From NCBI RefSeq assembly GCF_014863545.1, contig NZ_CP062260.1:1240001-1304000 (forward strand): a stretch of 64,000 bases of DNA, read 5' to 3'. The notes below the pieces were generated by a model. The model saw nothing but the letters and a program-made list of their open reading frames with translations, made no database searches and was not told the DNA's origin. Positions 9,949-17,980 of this stretch are shown here, one piece after another. This DNA comes from Paenibacillus sp. JNUCC32 (lineage in GTDB: Bacteria > Bacillota > Bacilli > Paenibacillales > Paenibacillaceae). Positions within the stretch are counted from its first letter, which is position 1. Each line of letters starts with the position of its first letter. The position numbers were made by a program, and so were the translations under genes.

Positions 9949-10116
9949 TTAGGATTTAGATTGATTTTTATCGTCTGGATCGGGAAGATCCCGGGGATTC
10001 CAATTCTCAGCCTGAGGCTCCACATCCTGATGCTTCTTCACCTTGTCGCGTTGTTCCTGGGAGTCGTTCTCCGTGTCCTGATGATTGCGTACTTCTTCGC
10101 TGTTCGGTTGTTTCAT
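9949..10116 (-). CDS. Small hydrophilic protein of unknown function
   Basis: A 55-residue, highly charged, Asn/Gln/Asp/Lys-rich protein without hydrophobic segments (MKQPNSEEVRNHQDTENDSQ at the start). I do not recognise a family. The composition suggests a disordered protein, such as the small acidic proteins common in Bacillales spores, but this is a guess. The start at 10116 is well supported by AAGGAGG 8 bases upstream, which argues that it is a real gene. It is transcribed alone, convergent with odhAB and sharing the hairpin at 9906. Its upstream region (10117-10290) also serves the rightward lactonase gene. Confidence 0.7.
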   Translation of the reverse strand: MKQPNSEEVRNHQDTENDSQEQRDKVKKHQDVEPQAENWNPRDLPDPDDKNQSKS

Positions 10117-10290
10117 GGGAATACCTCCTTCAGTCAATGTAATACATACATACCCGGTATGGCAAAAGACAAACAGGCTGCAAACGGCGAGTCATTTGAT
10201 TTTCATCAGGGTTGAAGTTAACATGGTAACTGAAAGCATCACTACATAGGACATGAAATGATAGATATACGAGAGGAGAGATCGGATTTT

Positions 10291-11373
10291 ATGGCGAATC
10301 CATCACAGCGCACACTGCTGTTTACAGGTGCGTATGCGGAAGATAATCAAAGCGGGGTATGTGTTTATGAATTTAACGAGGACAGCGGCGAGCTGAAGCT
10401 GCTTGATGAAGTATCCGGCATTAAAAATCCCACTTTCTTGAACGTCGATCCGGATAACGGACGTTTGTATGCCATCGGCGAAATTGCAGATCAAGGCGGC
10501 AAAGCAGCCGAGGTCATCAGCTTTGAAATTGACCCGGAGGCCGGCAAACTGACCGAATTGAATCGTACCCGCAGTGTCAGCAGCTCCACTTGCCACATTC
10601 AGCGTGATGAATCCAGCAAGTATCTGATTGTTTCGAGTTATCATGGAGGCCTGGTAGGTCTTCATTCGATCGATGAGAATGGACAAGCCGGCAAACTGCT
10701 GGATGAGAAGAAACATACGGATCTCGTGACAGTGCGTGATGATCAGCAATCCAGAGCGCACTCGGCATTTTACAGTCCGGATGGTCAATATGTGTTCGTA
10801 CAGGACTTGGGATTGGACAAGATTCTTGCATATACGATAAATGAGAATAAGCAAGAGCTGAGCTTTCACGGCGAAACCCAGCTGGACGCGGGCGTAGGGC
10901 CCCGTCATTTGGCTTTCCATCCCAGCGGTGCCTATGCTTATGTCATCAACGAGCTGAATTCCAGTGTCACGGTTCTTCGCTACAATCAAGAAGCGGGACG
11001 TTTAGAGGTGCTGGAAACGGTATCGACACTGCCTGCGGATTTTGACGGGGAGAGCTATTGTGCCGAAATCGCCGTGTCCCCGGATGGCAAAACGGTATAC
11101 GGATCGAACCGCGGACACGACAGCATTGTAGTATTTAACGTGCATGAAGATACCGGTCGTTTAAGCCCGGTGCAATATATTTCGACGGAGGGCGGCCATC
11201 CGCGTCATTTTACGCTCATGCCGGGGGGGAAATTCCTCATCGTTGCCAATCGGGACGGGAATAACCTGGTATTGTTTAACGTGAATCCGGAAGACGGCAA
11301 GCTTGACTTTACCGGGTATACGGTTTCGCAATCCAAGCCGGTATGCGTTAAACCTGCGGTATTCCAACAATAG
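10291..11373 (+). CDS. pgl: 6-phosphogluconolactonase, beta-propeller type
   Basis: A 360-residue seven-bladed beta-propeller lactonase (Pgl/YkgB type), which hydrolyses 6-phosphogluconolactone in the oxidative pentose phosphate pathway. Recurrent blade motifs are seen: TGAYAEDNQSGVCVYEF, NPTFLNVDPDNGRLYAIGE, RAHSAFYSPDGQYVFVQDLG, GPRHLAFHPSGAYAYVINEL, AEIAVSPDGKTVYGSNRGHD and GGHPRHFTLMPGGKFLIVAN. The last is the conserved HPR-F active-site blade. The start at 10291 is the ATG after GAGAGGAGAG; an in-frame upstream ATG at 10258 overlaps that site. Monocistronic; the following 238 bases before the next gene hold no other frame. Confidence 0.9.
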   Translation: MANPSQRTLLFTGAYAEDNQSGVCVYEFNEDSGELKLLDEVSGIKNPTFLNVDPDNGRLYAIGEIADQGGKAAEVISFEIDPEAGKLTELNRTRSVSSSTCHIQRDESSKYLIVSSYHGGLVGLHSIDENGQAGKLLDEKKHTDLVTVRDDQQSRAHSAFYSPDGQYVFVQDLGLDKILAYTINENKQELSFHGETQLDAGVGPRHLAFHPSGAYAYVINELNSSVTVLRYNQEAGRLEVLETVSTLPADFDGESYCAEIAVSPDGKTVYGSNRGHDSIVVFNVHEDTGRLSPVQYISTEGGHPRHFTLMPGGKFLIVANRDGNNLVLFNVNPEDGKLDFTGYTVSQSKPVCVKPAVFQQ

Positions 11374-11611
11374 GCCTGGAAGACTTGATCCTCTCATAGG
11401 AAATGAATGCAAAGAGATCGTTCTTACGGCTCGTGTGGTAAGGTGTTACCATGAGGCGGGGGACGATTTCTTTTTTTCATCGGGTTAGGCATTACCGCTG
11501 GGATATGCTTGCTTGCTGCTTGCTGCACGGCAGGCTCGGATTGCCAAGATTCAGATACGGACTCGTTGGGTTATCTATAATCATGAAAACTTAAACGAGG
11601 AGGTTGTGGCA

Positions 11612-12403
11612 ATGACAACAAATCAACGTTTGGATGGTAAAGTAGCCATCGTTACCGGTGCTGGTTCCGGAATCGGCCGGGCCGCAGCCCTTCTTATGGC
11701 AGAGCAAGGAGCTAAACTCCTGTTGATCGACATCGATCGTGAACGCGTAGAGAAAGTGAAGAAGACCATAGAAGATGGCGGGGGCGAAGTGCTCACGGGC
11801 AACTGCGATATTTCCAAAGCGGAATCGCTGAAGGATTGCTTCAGTCAAGCCACCGAGCAGTGGGGAAAGATTGATATCGTATTTGCGAATGCCGGTATTA
11901 ATGGGACCAAAGCTCCGATCGAGATCATGGAGCTGGATGAATGGGATGCTACCATTAACACGAATTTGAGAGGAACGTTTGCTACGGTAAAATACGCGAT
12001 TCCTTACTTAAAGGATCATGGCGGCAGCATCATCATTACGAGCTCCATTAACGGAAACCGGGTATTTACCGGGTTTGGTTTCTCCGCATACAGCACCACG
12101 AAGGCGGGACAGGTGGCCTTCATGAAGATGGCGGCGCTGGAGCTCGCCCGTTACAAAATCCGGGTGAACGCTATTTGCCCAGGTGCGATTGCAACGAATA
12201 TTGATGAGAGCACCATTGCGAAGCCGGAGCTGGACGAGGTGACGATTCCGATTGAATACCCTGAGGGAGACCAGCCTTTGGCGGACGGACCGGGACAGCC
12301 ATCACAGGTTGCTCAGCTCGTAGCCTTTCTGGCATCGGATGATGCTTCCCATATTACCGGTACGGAAATTTATATCGATGGTGCGGAATCCCTCATCCAT
12401 TGA
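11612..12403 (+). CDS. Short-chain dehydrogenase/reductase
   Basis: A 263-residue classical SDR. The NAD(P)-binding motif TGAGSGIG (residues about 17-24), NAGI, the catalytic Ser in ITSSINGN and the YSTTK (Y-x-x-x-K) pair are all present, as is CPGAIATNI after the active site. The aspartate in LLIDID at the end of beta-2 suggests NAD(H) preference. The substrate is unknown. The start at 11612 has GAGGAGG 7 bases upstream; longer readings back to 11513 include no site. A TATAAT hexamer (11576-11581) upstream lacks a recognisable -35 box. Confidence 0.92.
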   Translation: MTTNQRLDGKVAIVTGAGSGIGRAAALLMAEQGAKLLLIDIDRERVEKVKKTIEDGGGEVLTGNCDISKAESLKDCFSQATEQWGKIDIVFANAGINGTKAPIEIMELDEWDATINTNLRGTFATVKYAIPYLKDHGGSIIITSSINGNRVFTGFGFSAYSTTKAGQVAFMKMAALELARYKIRVNAICPGAIATNIDESTIAKPELDEVTIPIEYPEGDQPLADGPGQPSQVAQLVAFLASDDASHITGTEIYIDGAESLIH

Positions 12404-12487
12404 TCAAACCCTACGATCGATTTGACAAATCCGGGCGTTTTCCTCATAATGAATGAACGAATTGTCAAATGAATAGTGGTGATAAAG

Positions 12488-12742
12488 ATGGGGATGGGGA
12501 TTGTTGTTGTGGAAATATGCGACAGCAACTTGATGAGTGCTTTGGAACTTGAGCATCTTGAGGAATTGTATCCCGAAATCGCTGTCCTGCGGGCGGATTG
12601 CATGAATCTTTGCGGTCTATGCAAGCTGCGGCCATATGCACTGGTGAATGGTAAACGTGTATTCGCGGCAACGACGGAAGAATGCGTCGAGAAGATCAAA
12701 GCTGCTATCGAAGCTGAATTGGCTGTTTTCCACGATATTTAA
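12488..12742 (+). CDS. DUF1450 family protein (YuzB-like)
   Basis: An 84-residue protein beginning MGMGIVVVEICDSN. It has the DUF1450 pattern: an N-terminal strand plus cysteine, a central DCMNLCGLCKLRPYALVNGK segment with three cysteines, and a C-terminal helix (TEECVEKIKAAIEAEL). YuzB-type proteins are thioredoxin-like and possibly bind metal or iron-sulfur clusters; no activity is established. The start is uncertain between 12488 and 12494 (a GTG at 12476 is also in frame). GGTGAT just before 12488 is the best ribosome site. A perfect 16-bp palindrome (CGTCTGCATGCAGACG) follows the stop at 12745-12760. Confidence 0.75.
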   Translation: MGMGIVVVEICDSNLMSALELEHLEELYPEIAVLRADCMNLCGLCKLRPYALVNGKRVFAATTEECVEKIKAAIEAELAVFHDI

Positions 12743-12773
12743 TACGTCTGCATGCAGACGAGAACGTATAGTA

Positions 12774-12814
12774 AAAGGGCAAGGCGCGAATGATTCGCGC
12801 CTTGCCCTTTCGTT
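12774..12814. terminator. Strong bidirectional terminator
   Basis: A perfect 17-bp stem beginning AAAGGGCAAGGCGCGAA, with only a 3-base loop, between the DUF1450 gene and the convergent trhO. T-rich sequence follows on both strands. Confidence 0.92.
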
Positions 12815-12841
12815 TGGTTATTGATACATGCCTTGATTGGA

Positions 12842-13747
12842 TTAGGAAGCATTGTGGCTTGCAGCAACAATTTCTTCGCACTCCGCGGAGCAGCAGCCAT
12901 GATGAAGCTCCTCACACTCTTCGCAGCACACATGCTGCAGGTGGCAGGCGTCATTGTCGCAGTTGATGTACCGATCTTCGGGCTTTCCGCAATGATGGCA
13001 TTTGCCCACGATAACATCCTCGTCCGTTTGATTGATCGGAACGGAAATGCGCTCATCAAATACATAACATTTTCCGTCGAAGAGACGGCCCTGTACTTCA
13101 GGATCTTTCCCGTAGGTGACAATGCCGCCCTCAAGCTGGGCAACGTCTTTGAAGCCTTCCTTGAGCATAAAGCCGGTCAGCTTCTCGCAGCGGATGCCCC
13201 CTGTGCAGTAAGTCAGGATGGTTTTATCCTTGTGCTCGCTCAGGTTCTCGCGAATCCATTCCGGAAACTCCCGGAAGGATTGGACCTCGGGTCTTATCGC
13301 ATTGCGGAAATGGCCGATATCATACTCATAATCATTCCGTCCGTCGATGACGATGACATCATCGCGCTGCAAGTGTTCAAAGAATTCCTGGGGCGATAGG
13401 CGTTTTCCGCTGACCACGTTAGGGTCGAGTTCATCCTCGACACGGAACGTAACGAGTTCTTCGCGGTGACGGACAAACATCTTTTTGAAGGCATGCCCTT
13501 CGGATGGGTCAATCTTAAACACCATATCCGCAAATAGCGGATTGGCGTGCATATCCTGCATATATTGCTCAGTCTGTTCAACCGTACCGGATACCGTACC
13601 ATTGATGCCTTCGGAGGCAACCAGGATGCGTCCTTTAAGCCCGAGATCTTTGCAGTATTGCAGATGCTCGTCTTTGAACGCTTCAGGGTCCGGGATTTGA
13701 ACAAATTTATAATAGAGAAGGATCTGATAGTTCTGTTGCTCTGACAT
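12842..13747 (-). CDS. trhO: tRNA uridine(34) hydroxylase TrhO (rhodanese family)
   Basis: A 301-residue protein of the TrhO/YceA family, which uses molecular oxygen to convert U34 of some tRNAs to 5-hydroxyuridine, the first step towards mo5U in Gram-positive bacteria. It has the N-terminal ferredoxin-like domain ([37 protein letters not shown]), a rhodanese domain with active-site loop [10 protein letters not shown] (Cys181 and Cys187), and a Cys/His-rich C-terminus ([14 protein letters not shown], then [13 protein letters not shown]) that could bind zinc. The C-terminal cysteine cluster is typical of the longer Bacillales forms. The promoter at 13798-13826 lies just upstream. Confidence 0.95.
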   Translation of the reverse strand: MSEQQNYQILLYYKFVQIPDPEAFKDEHLQYCKDLGLKGRILVASEGINGTVSGTVEQTEQYMQDMHANPLFADMVFKIDPSEGHAFKKMFVRHREELVTFRVEDELDPNVVSGKRLSPQEFFEHLQRDDVIVIDGRNDYEYDIGHFRNAIRPEVQSFREFPEWIRENLSEHKDKTILTYCTGGIRCEKLTGFMLKEGFKDVAQLEGGIVTYGKDPEVQGRLFDGKCYVFDERISVPINQTDEDVIVGKCHHCGKPEDRYINCDNDACHLQHVCCEECEELHHGCCSAECEEIVAASHNAS

Positions 13748-13797
13748 GATTTAATCACCTGTTCTTTTTAAGATTCAGCCATACGTATACCTATAGA

Positions 13798-13826
13798 ATT
13801 GTAGTGAATTCATTCCACATAGTCAA
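13798..13826 (-). promoter_or_regulatory. Sigma-A promoter of trhO
   Basis: On the minus strand TTGACT (13826-13821), 17 bases, TACAAT (13803-13798): a close match to the sigma-A consensus, about 45 bases before the trhO start. Confidence 0.75.
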
Positions 13827-13870
13827 CTTAAATGTATAGAAAGTTTGCCATGTTATGTGAATTTAAGGGG

Positions 13871-13899
13871 TTTCACGAATGCTTGAAAGCGGTTATGAT
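13871..13899 (+). promoter_or_regulatory. Putative promoter with cre-like overlap for the SGNH gene
   Basis: TTTCAC (13871-13876), 17 bases, TATGAT (13894-13899). TGAAAGCGGTTATG (13884-13897) inside it matches most of the CcpA cre pattern but lacks the terminal CA. The promoter is moderately supported; the cre reading is weak. Confidence 0.45.
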
Positions 13900-13947
13900 G
13901 AAGGGGTGAGCAGGTGAACACTTTCATTATTGGAGGCGTTGAACAGC

Positions 13948-14586
13948 ATGGTACATATCGAGCAAAATGCACTCGTATTGTTTCAAGGCGACAGCATCAC
14001 CGATTGCGGGCGAAATTACGAGGAGTCGGACAGTTTGGGGCATGGATACGCGCTGATGGCTGCTGCCCGGCTTGGTATGGAGCTGCCTTTGAAAAGGCTG
14101 CGTTTTGTAAACCGGGGAATCAGCGGCAACCGGGTCGTCGATCTGCGGGGGCGCTGGGAGGAAGATTGCATCGATCTGGATCCGACATGGGTATCCATCC
14201 TGGTCGGCATCAATGAAACCGGCAGGAGGTTTAATCGCGGCGAAACCACGTCCGTGGAAGCTTATTATGAAGGCTACAGGGAGCTGCTAATCCAAACCCG
14301 CGAGCTGACCGGCGCCAGTTTCATTCTCATGGAGCCCTTCCTGCTGCCCGTTACGGAAGCGAAGAAGGAATGGCGAGAAGATCTGGATCCCAAAATTCAG
14401 GCCGTTCGCGAATTGTCGCGCGAATTTGAAACCTTGTACGTTCCGCTCGACGGCATATTCGCTGCGGCCAGCTCCAAGATTGAGATGAGTTATTGGGCGC
14501 CCGATGGCGTGCATCCATCGCCTGCAGGGCATGCTCTTATGGCAGATGCTTGGCTTGCGACCATGCAGGGCCGTTCCATTCTGTAG
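13948..14586 (+). CDS. SGNH/GDSL-family hydrolase
   Basis: A 212-residue lipase/esterase-like hydrolase. The four SGNH blocks are visible: block I FQGDSITDCGR (nucleophile Ser), block II FVNRGISGNRV (Gly), block III VGINETGRR (Asn) and block V DGVHPSPAGHALMA (Asp-x-x-His). There is no signal peptide, so it acts in the cytoplasm. This subgroup often deacetylates or de-esterifies sugars, but the substrate is not readable here. The start at 13948 follows GGAGG by 11 bases; the frame is open a little further upstream. It is followed by a terminator at 14638. Confidence 0.88.
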   Translation: MVHIEQNALVLFQGDSITDCGRNYEESDSLGHGYALMAAARLGMELPLKRLRFVNRGISGNRVVDLRGRWEEDCIDLDPTWVSILVGINETGRRFNRGETTSVEAYYEGYRELLIQTRELTGASFILMEPFLLPVTEAKKEWREDLDPKIQAVRELSREFETLYVPLDGIFAAASSKIEMSYWAPDGVHPSPAGHALMADAWLATMQGRSIL

Positions 14587-14637
14587 AGGTTATTATAAGA
14601 TTTTTTCTACTATATAAATATGGTTTCGTTATACTGG

Positions 14638-14674
14638 CATCCCCGGAGACGTATGACATCCGGGGATGTTCTTT
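14638..14674 (+). terminator. Terminator after the SGNH hydrolase gene
   Basis: CATCCCCGGA and TCCGGGGATG form a 10-bp stem with an 11-base loop, followed by TTCTTTA. Confidence 0.8.
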
Positions 14675-14705
14675 ATGGAAAGCATCCTCCCTTAGAAAAT
14701 CTTGA

Positions 14706-14735
14706 TTGACGAATACAATTGGGTACATATAAAAT
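14706..14735 (+). promoter_or_regulatory. Promoter of the ABC importer operon
   Basis: TTGACG (14706-14711), 18 bases, TAAAAT (14730-14735). The leader of about 130 bases before the start at 14870 contains a short hairpin (GCTTTC/GAAAGC, 14787-14804), but no riboswitch class is recognised. Confidence 0.6.
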
Positions 14736-14869
14736 GTTCATAATAGACCGTTGTTCAATAGGAACGACTTATTTTTTGACTTTAATGCTTTCGTCTATGA
14801 AAGCGGGGAAGCGTTGTCGCTTTATGTAGAAAATTATTGAAGCGGTTAATAAAAGAGAGGGGATTCATA

Positions 14870-15910
14870 ATGAAGAGAAAAATGTGGTTATCACTTACAC
14901 TCTCCGCGCTGCTGGTTACGGCAGTAGGCTGCGGGGACAAGCCGGAAGGCGGCGGAACGACTCAAACGGGCAGCGGCGGAGATGCCGAGAAGAAATCCTA
15001 CAGCATCGCGATTTCGCAGATCGTAGAGCATCCATCCTTGGATGCAACGCGGGAAGGCATTCTGGCAGCATTGAAGGACGCTGGAATCTCGGAGGATGAC
15101 AAAACGCTGAAGATTGATTACAACAATGCACAAGGTGACCCGGCGAACAACCTCTCGATCGGACAGAAGTTGAAGGATACGAAAGCGGATCTGGTGATCG
15201 CAATTGCAACAGATTCGGCACAGGCTGTGGCGCAGAACGTGAAGGAGAAACCGGTCTTGTTCGCAGCTGTAACAGATCCGCTCGATGCGAAGCTGGTCAG
15301 CGATTTGAAGAAACCAGGGGGCAACATCACCGGGGCATCTGACACGAACCCGGAAGCAACCAAACAATTGATGAATTTTGTAAATACTCATTTTCCAAAT
15401 GTTAAGAGGATTGGTTTGGTCTTAGATGAAGGAGAAGCAAATGCGGTTGTTATGGCCAACACGGCAGAAGAGGTGCTTTCGGAGCATGGAATCGAGCTTG
15501 TGAAAGCTGCCGTTACCAATACTTCGGAAGTGAAGCAAGCAGCGGAATCGCTAGTCGGTAAAGTCGATGCCTTTTATATCACGCTGGATAATACCGTGGT
15601 AAGTGGAGTCGAGACAATTATTCAGACAGCACAAAAAAACAAAATACCGTTCTTTTCCAGTGACCGCGATACGGTGGAGAAGGGAGCTTTTGCAACAGTT
15701 GGATTCAAGTACTACGATCATGGATATCAAGTCGGCCAGATGGCCGTAGAGATACTGAAAAACGGCAAGAACCCGGGGGACATGGAAATCACGAAGCCGG
15801 ATAAGCTGGATCTGATCCTGAACACGAAGGTTGCGGCTGAATATGGAATTGAAGTGACCGACGCCATGAAACAGGAAGTCAAGGACCCGGACAACAACAT
15901 CATCGAGTAA
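14870..15910 (+). CDS. ABC transporter substrate-binding lipoprotein (ABC.X4/TrpX-like)
   Basis: A 346-residue extracellular solute receptor. The N-terminus is a lipoprotein signal (MKRKMWLSLTLSALLVTAVG then Cys), followed by a Gly/Thr/Ser linker and the two-lobed 'ABC transporter substrate-binding' domain (YSIAISQIVEHPSLDATREGI, ADLVIAIATDSAQA, DKPVLFAAVTDPLDA-like, PGGNITGASD, FFSSDRDTVEKGAFATVGF). This family works with the permease and ATPase encoded next; some members bind tryptophan, others are unassigned. The start at 14870 has AGAGAGGGG upstream. A hairpin separates it from the permease gene, which should favour excess receptor over membrane complex. Confidence 0.9.
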   Translation: MKRKMWLSLTLSALLVTAVGCGDKPEGGGTTQTGSGGDAEKKSYSIAISQIVEHPSLDATREGILAALKDAGISEDDKTLKIDYNNAQGDPANNLSIGQKLKDTKADLVIAIATDSAQAVAQNVKEKPVLFAAVTDPLDAKLVSDLKKPGGNITGASDTNPEATKQLMNFVNTHFPNVKRIGLVLDEGEANAVVMANTAEEVLSEHGIELVKAAVTNTSEVKQAAESLVGKVDAFYITLDNTVVSGVETIIQTAQKNKIPFFSSDRDTVEKGAFATVGFKYYDHGYQVGQMAVEILKNGKNPGDMEITKPDKLDLILNTKVAAEYGIEVTDAMKQEVKDPDNNIIE

Positions 15911-15912
15911 CG

Positions 15913-15951
15913 GTAAGGCGCGGAGATAACAGCCCGCGCCTTACTTCTTAA
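15913..15951 (+). terminator. Terminator-like hairpin inside the ABC operon
   Basis: GTAAGGCGCGG and CCGCGCCTTAC form a perfect 11-bp stem, followed by TTCTTAAT, between receptor and permease genes on the same strand. It is probably a partial terminator or a 3'-end stabiliser for the receptor mRNA. Confidence 0.75.
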
Positions 15952-15970
15952 TCCTTAAGGAGGTCATGAC

Positions 15971-16891
15971 ATGCTGGATTTCGTGATGAGGCTGGATGGT
16001 CCGATTGAATTGGGGCTGCTGTATGCGCTGATGGCACTTGGCGTGTATATTACGTTCCGGATTCTGGATTTTCCGGATCTGACGGTGGATGGAAGTTTTA
16101 CGACAGGCGCGGCGATTGCGGCGATTCTGATTACCAACGGTGTGAATCCATGGCTTGCCACGCTGGCCGCATTTGCCGGAGGTATGTTAGCCGGTATCTG
16201 TACAGGCCTGCTGCACACCAAGGGTAAAATCAACGGTTTGCTCTCGGGCATTATTATGATGATTGCGCTGTACTCGATTAATATGAGGATCATGGGCAAG
16301 CCTAATATTTCGTTGAGCCAGGAAGCGAATATCTTCGGATCCATTGATCCGATCTATATTATGTTAGTGATTGTGATCATCGGCAAGCTGCTGCTGGATG
16401 CATTCTTCCGCACGGATCTTGGCCTTGCGCTCCGCGCGACCGGCGATAACAAGCGGATGATCCGCAGCTTTGGTGCCAACACGGACACGACAACCATTCT
16501 GGGGCTAAGCATCTCGAACGGGCTGGTGGCCTTATCCGGCGCTGTGGTTGCCCAGCAATCAAGTTTTGCGGACATCGGCTCCGGTATTGGAATGATTGTC
16601 ATTGGCTTGGCGTCCGTTATCATTGGTGAGGCTGTTCTGGGAACCGGCTCGGTATTCCGGACAACGCTGGCTGTCGTCTGCGGTTCGATTATCTATCGGA
16701 TTGTCGTTGCTGCTGCTTATGAGATTCCATGGCTCGAAGCTTCGGATTTAAAATTGATCACGGCGATCATCGTCATTATCGCTCTCGTGGTTCCGACCAT
16801 CAATCGGGCGATGAAGCAGCGTTCACAGGCACGGAGGCGCTCAACCGAACTGTTAGCTACGCAAGGGAAGACCAAAGGAGGTGCGCTCTGA
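15971..16891 (+). CDS. ABC transporter permease (ABC.X4 family)
   Basis: A 306-residue membrane permease with about eight helices, related to branched-chain amino acid/sugar-type permeases: GLLYALMALGVYITFRILDF, DLTVDGSFTTGAAIAA, LALRATGDNKRMIRSFGANT (the cytoplasmic coupling region) and ISNGLVALSGAVVAQQSSFAD. It forms the membrane channel for the solute captured by the lipoprotein encoded just before. The start has AAGGAGG 7 bases upstream. Its stop (TGA) shares one base with the ATG of the ATPase gene, giving translational coupling. Confidence 0.9.
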   Translation: MLDFVMRLDGPIELGLLYALMALGVYITFRILDFPDLTVDGSFTTGAAIAAILITNGVNPWLATLAAFAGGMLAGICTGLLHTKGKINGLLSGIIMMIALYSINMRIMGKPNISLSQEANIFGSIDPIYIMLVIVIIGKLLLDAFFRTDLGLALRATGDNKRMIRSFGANTDTTTILGLSISNGLVALSGAVVAQQSSFADIGSGIGMIVIGLASVIIGEAVLGTGSVFRTTLAVVCGSIIYRIVVAAAYEIPWLEASDLKLITAIIVIIALVVPTINRAMKQRSQARRRSTELLATQGKTKGGAL

Positions 16892-17685
16892 TGCTGGAAA
16901 TGAACCATGTGTCCAAGCTGTTTAACCCGGGGACGGTGGATGAGAAGATCGCTTTGATGGATGTCAACCTTCACTTGAAGCCGGGGGATTTCGTGACGGT
17001 TATCGGAAGTAATGGTGCGGGCAAATCCACGCTGATGAATATCATTTCCGGGGTAATGAAGCCGGACGCGGGTGAAGTGCGCATTGACGGCACTTCGATC
17101 GGCCATCTGCCGGAATTCCGTCGCAGCCGCTGGATCGGCCGGGTATTTCAGGATCCGATGGCGGGCACAGCGCCGCATATGACCATTGAAGAGAATCTGG
17201 CGATGGCATATCGTCGCGGCCAATCCCGCGGGCTCAGCATAGGCGTTACAGCATCCAAGCGGGCCGGCTTCCGCAAACATTTAGAGCGGCTTGGCATTGG
17301 ACTCGAGGATCGGCTCCGAGCCAAAGTAGGGATGCTGTCGGGAGGGGAACGTCAAGCGTTAAGTTTGCTGATGGCAACCTTCACGCAGCCCCAAATCCTG
17401 CTGCTCGATGAACATACGGCAGCGCTCGATCCGGCTCGTGCGGAGCTGATTACCCGAATAACCGATGACATCGTACGCGACATGAAGCTGACCACGCTCA
17501 TGGTTACACATAACATGGAGCAAGCCATCCGTCTTGGCAATCGCCTTATTATGATGGATAAGGGGCGCATCATTCTGGATGTGGACGAAGAGCGCAAGAA
17601 ATCCCTGACCGTGGAGCAGCTGCTTGGGGAATTTGAGCAGATTAGCGGTCACAAGCTGTCCGATGATCGTTTGGTTCTGGGGTGA
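16891..17685 (+). CDS. ABC transporter ATP-binding protein (ABC.X4 family)
   Basis: A 264-residue nucleotide-binding subunit. Walker A is GSNGAGKST, the Q-loop region is GRVFQDPMAG, the signature is LSGGERQALSL and Walker B is ILLLDEHTAALDP, followed by the switch histidine in MVTHNMEQA. The DEHTAALDP form is typical of this subfamily. It completes the three-gene importer starting at 14870. The start at 16891 overlaps the permease stop (TGATG) and has AAAGGAGG 9-10 bases upstream inside the permease gene. A terminator follows at 17753. Confidence 0.93.
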   Translation: MLEMNHVSKLFNPGTVDEKIALMDVNLHLKPGDFVTVIGSNGAGKSTLMNIISGVMKPDAGEVRIDGTSIGHLPEFRRSRWIGRVFQDPMAGTAPHMTIEENLAMAYRRGQSRGLSIGVTASKRAGFRKHLERLGIGLEDRLRAKVGMLSGGERQALSLLMATFTQPQILLLDEHTAALDPARAELITRITDDIVRDMKLTTLMVTHNMEQAIRLGNRLIMMDKGRIILDVDEERKKSLTVEQLLGEFEQISGHKLSDDRLVLG

Positions 17686-17752
17686 AATTCTACTTCAAGA
17701 CAAGGAATCTTTGATCAGATGATTAATAAGATGTTCATAAATTCAGCAAAAA

Positions 17753-17784
17753 AAGCGCTTCCGAAAATTTCGGAGCGCTTTTTC
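17753..17784 (+). terminator. Terminator after the ABC importer
   Basis: AGCGCTTCCGAAA pairs with TTTCGGAGCGCT (one bulged T), followed by TTTTTCTC. It marks the end of the importer operon and the left edge of the AT-rich receptor island. Confidence 0.88.
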
Positions 17785-17894
17785 TCATCGTGTCATTTCA
17801 TTTGACGATATATAAATAGAATAAGATTTGCAAGGAAATTGGCATTTTTAAATCTTATTGGGTATTTTATGTAAAAAAATGACGTAAATAAGTA

Positions 17895-17953
17895 TTGACC
17901 GCTGGAATATTAATCAATATGATTACTGTATAGAGAAATATACTAATATTTGG
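17895..17953 (+). promoter_or_regulatory. Promoter and conserved leader element of receptor gene 1
   Basis: TTGACC (17895-17900), 17 bases, TATGAT (17918-17923), a good sigma-A promoter. TACTAATATTTGG at 17941-17953, just past the expected transcription start, is repeated exactly in front of the second receptor gene (19897-19909) and may be an operator. Confidence 0.65.
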
Positions 17954-17980
17954 GTTCTGATCCTGGAGGGTGGTGTTAGC

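Noticed and set aside
14736..14869. Riboswitch or T-box in the leader of the ABC importer
   Set aside because: Only a 6-bp hairpin is seen; no T-box AGGGTGGNACCGCG-like element or known riboswitch core is present.
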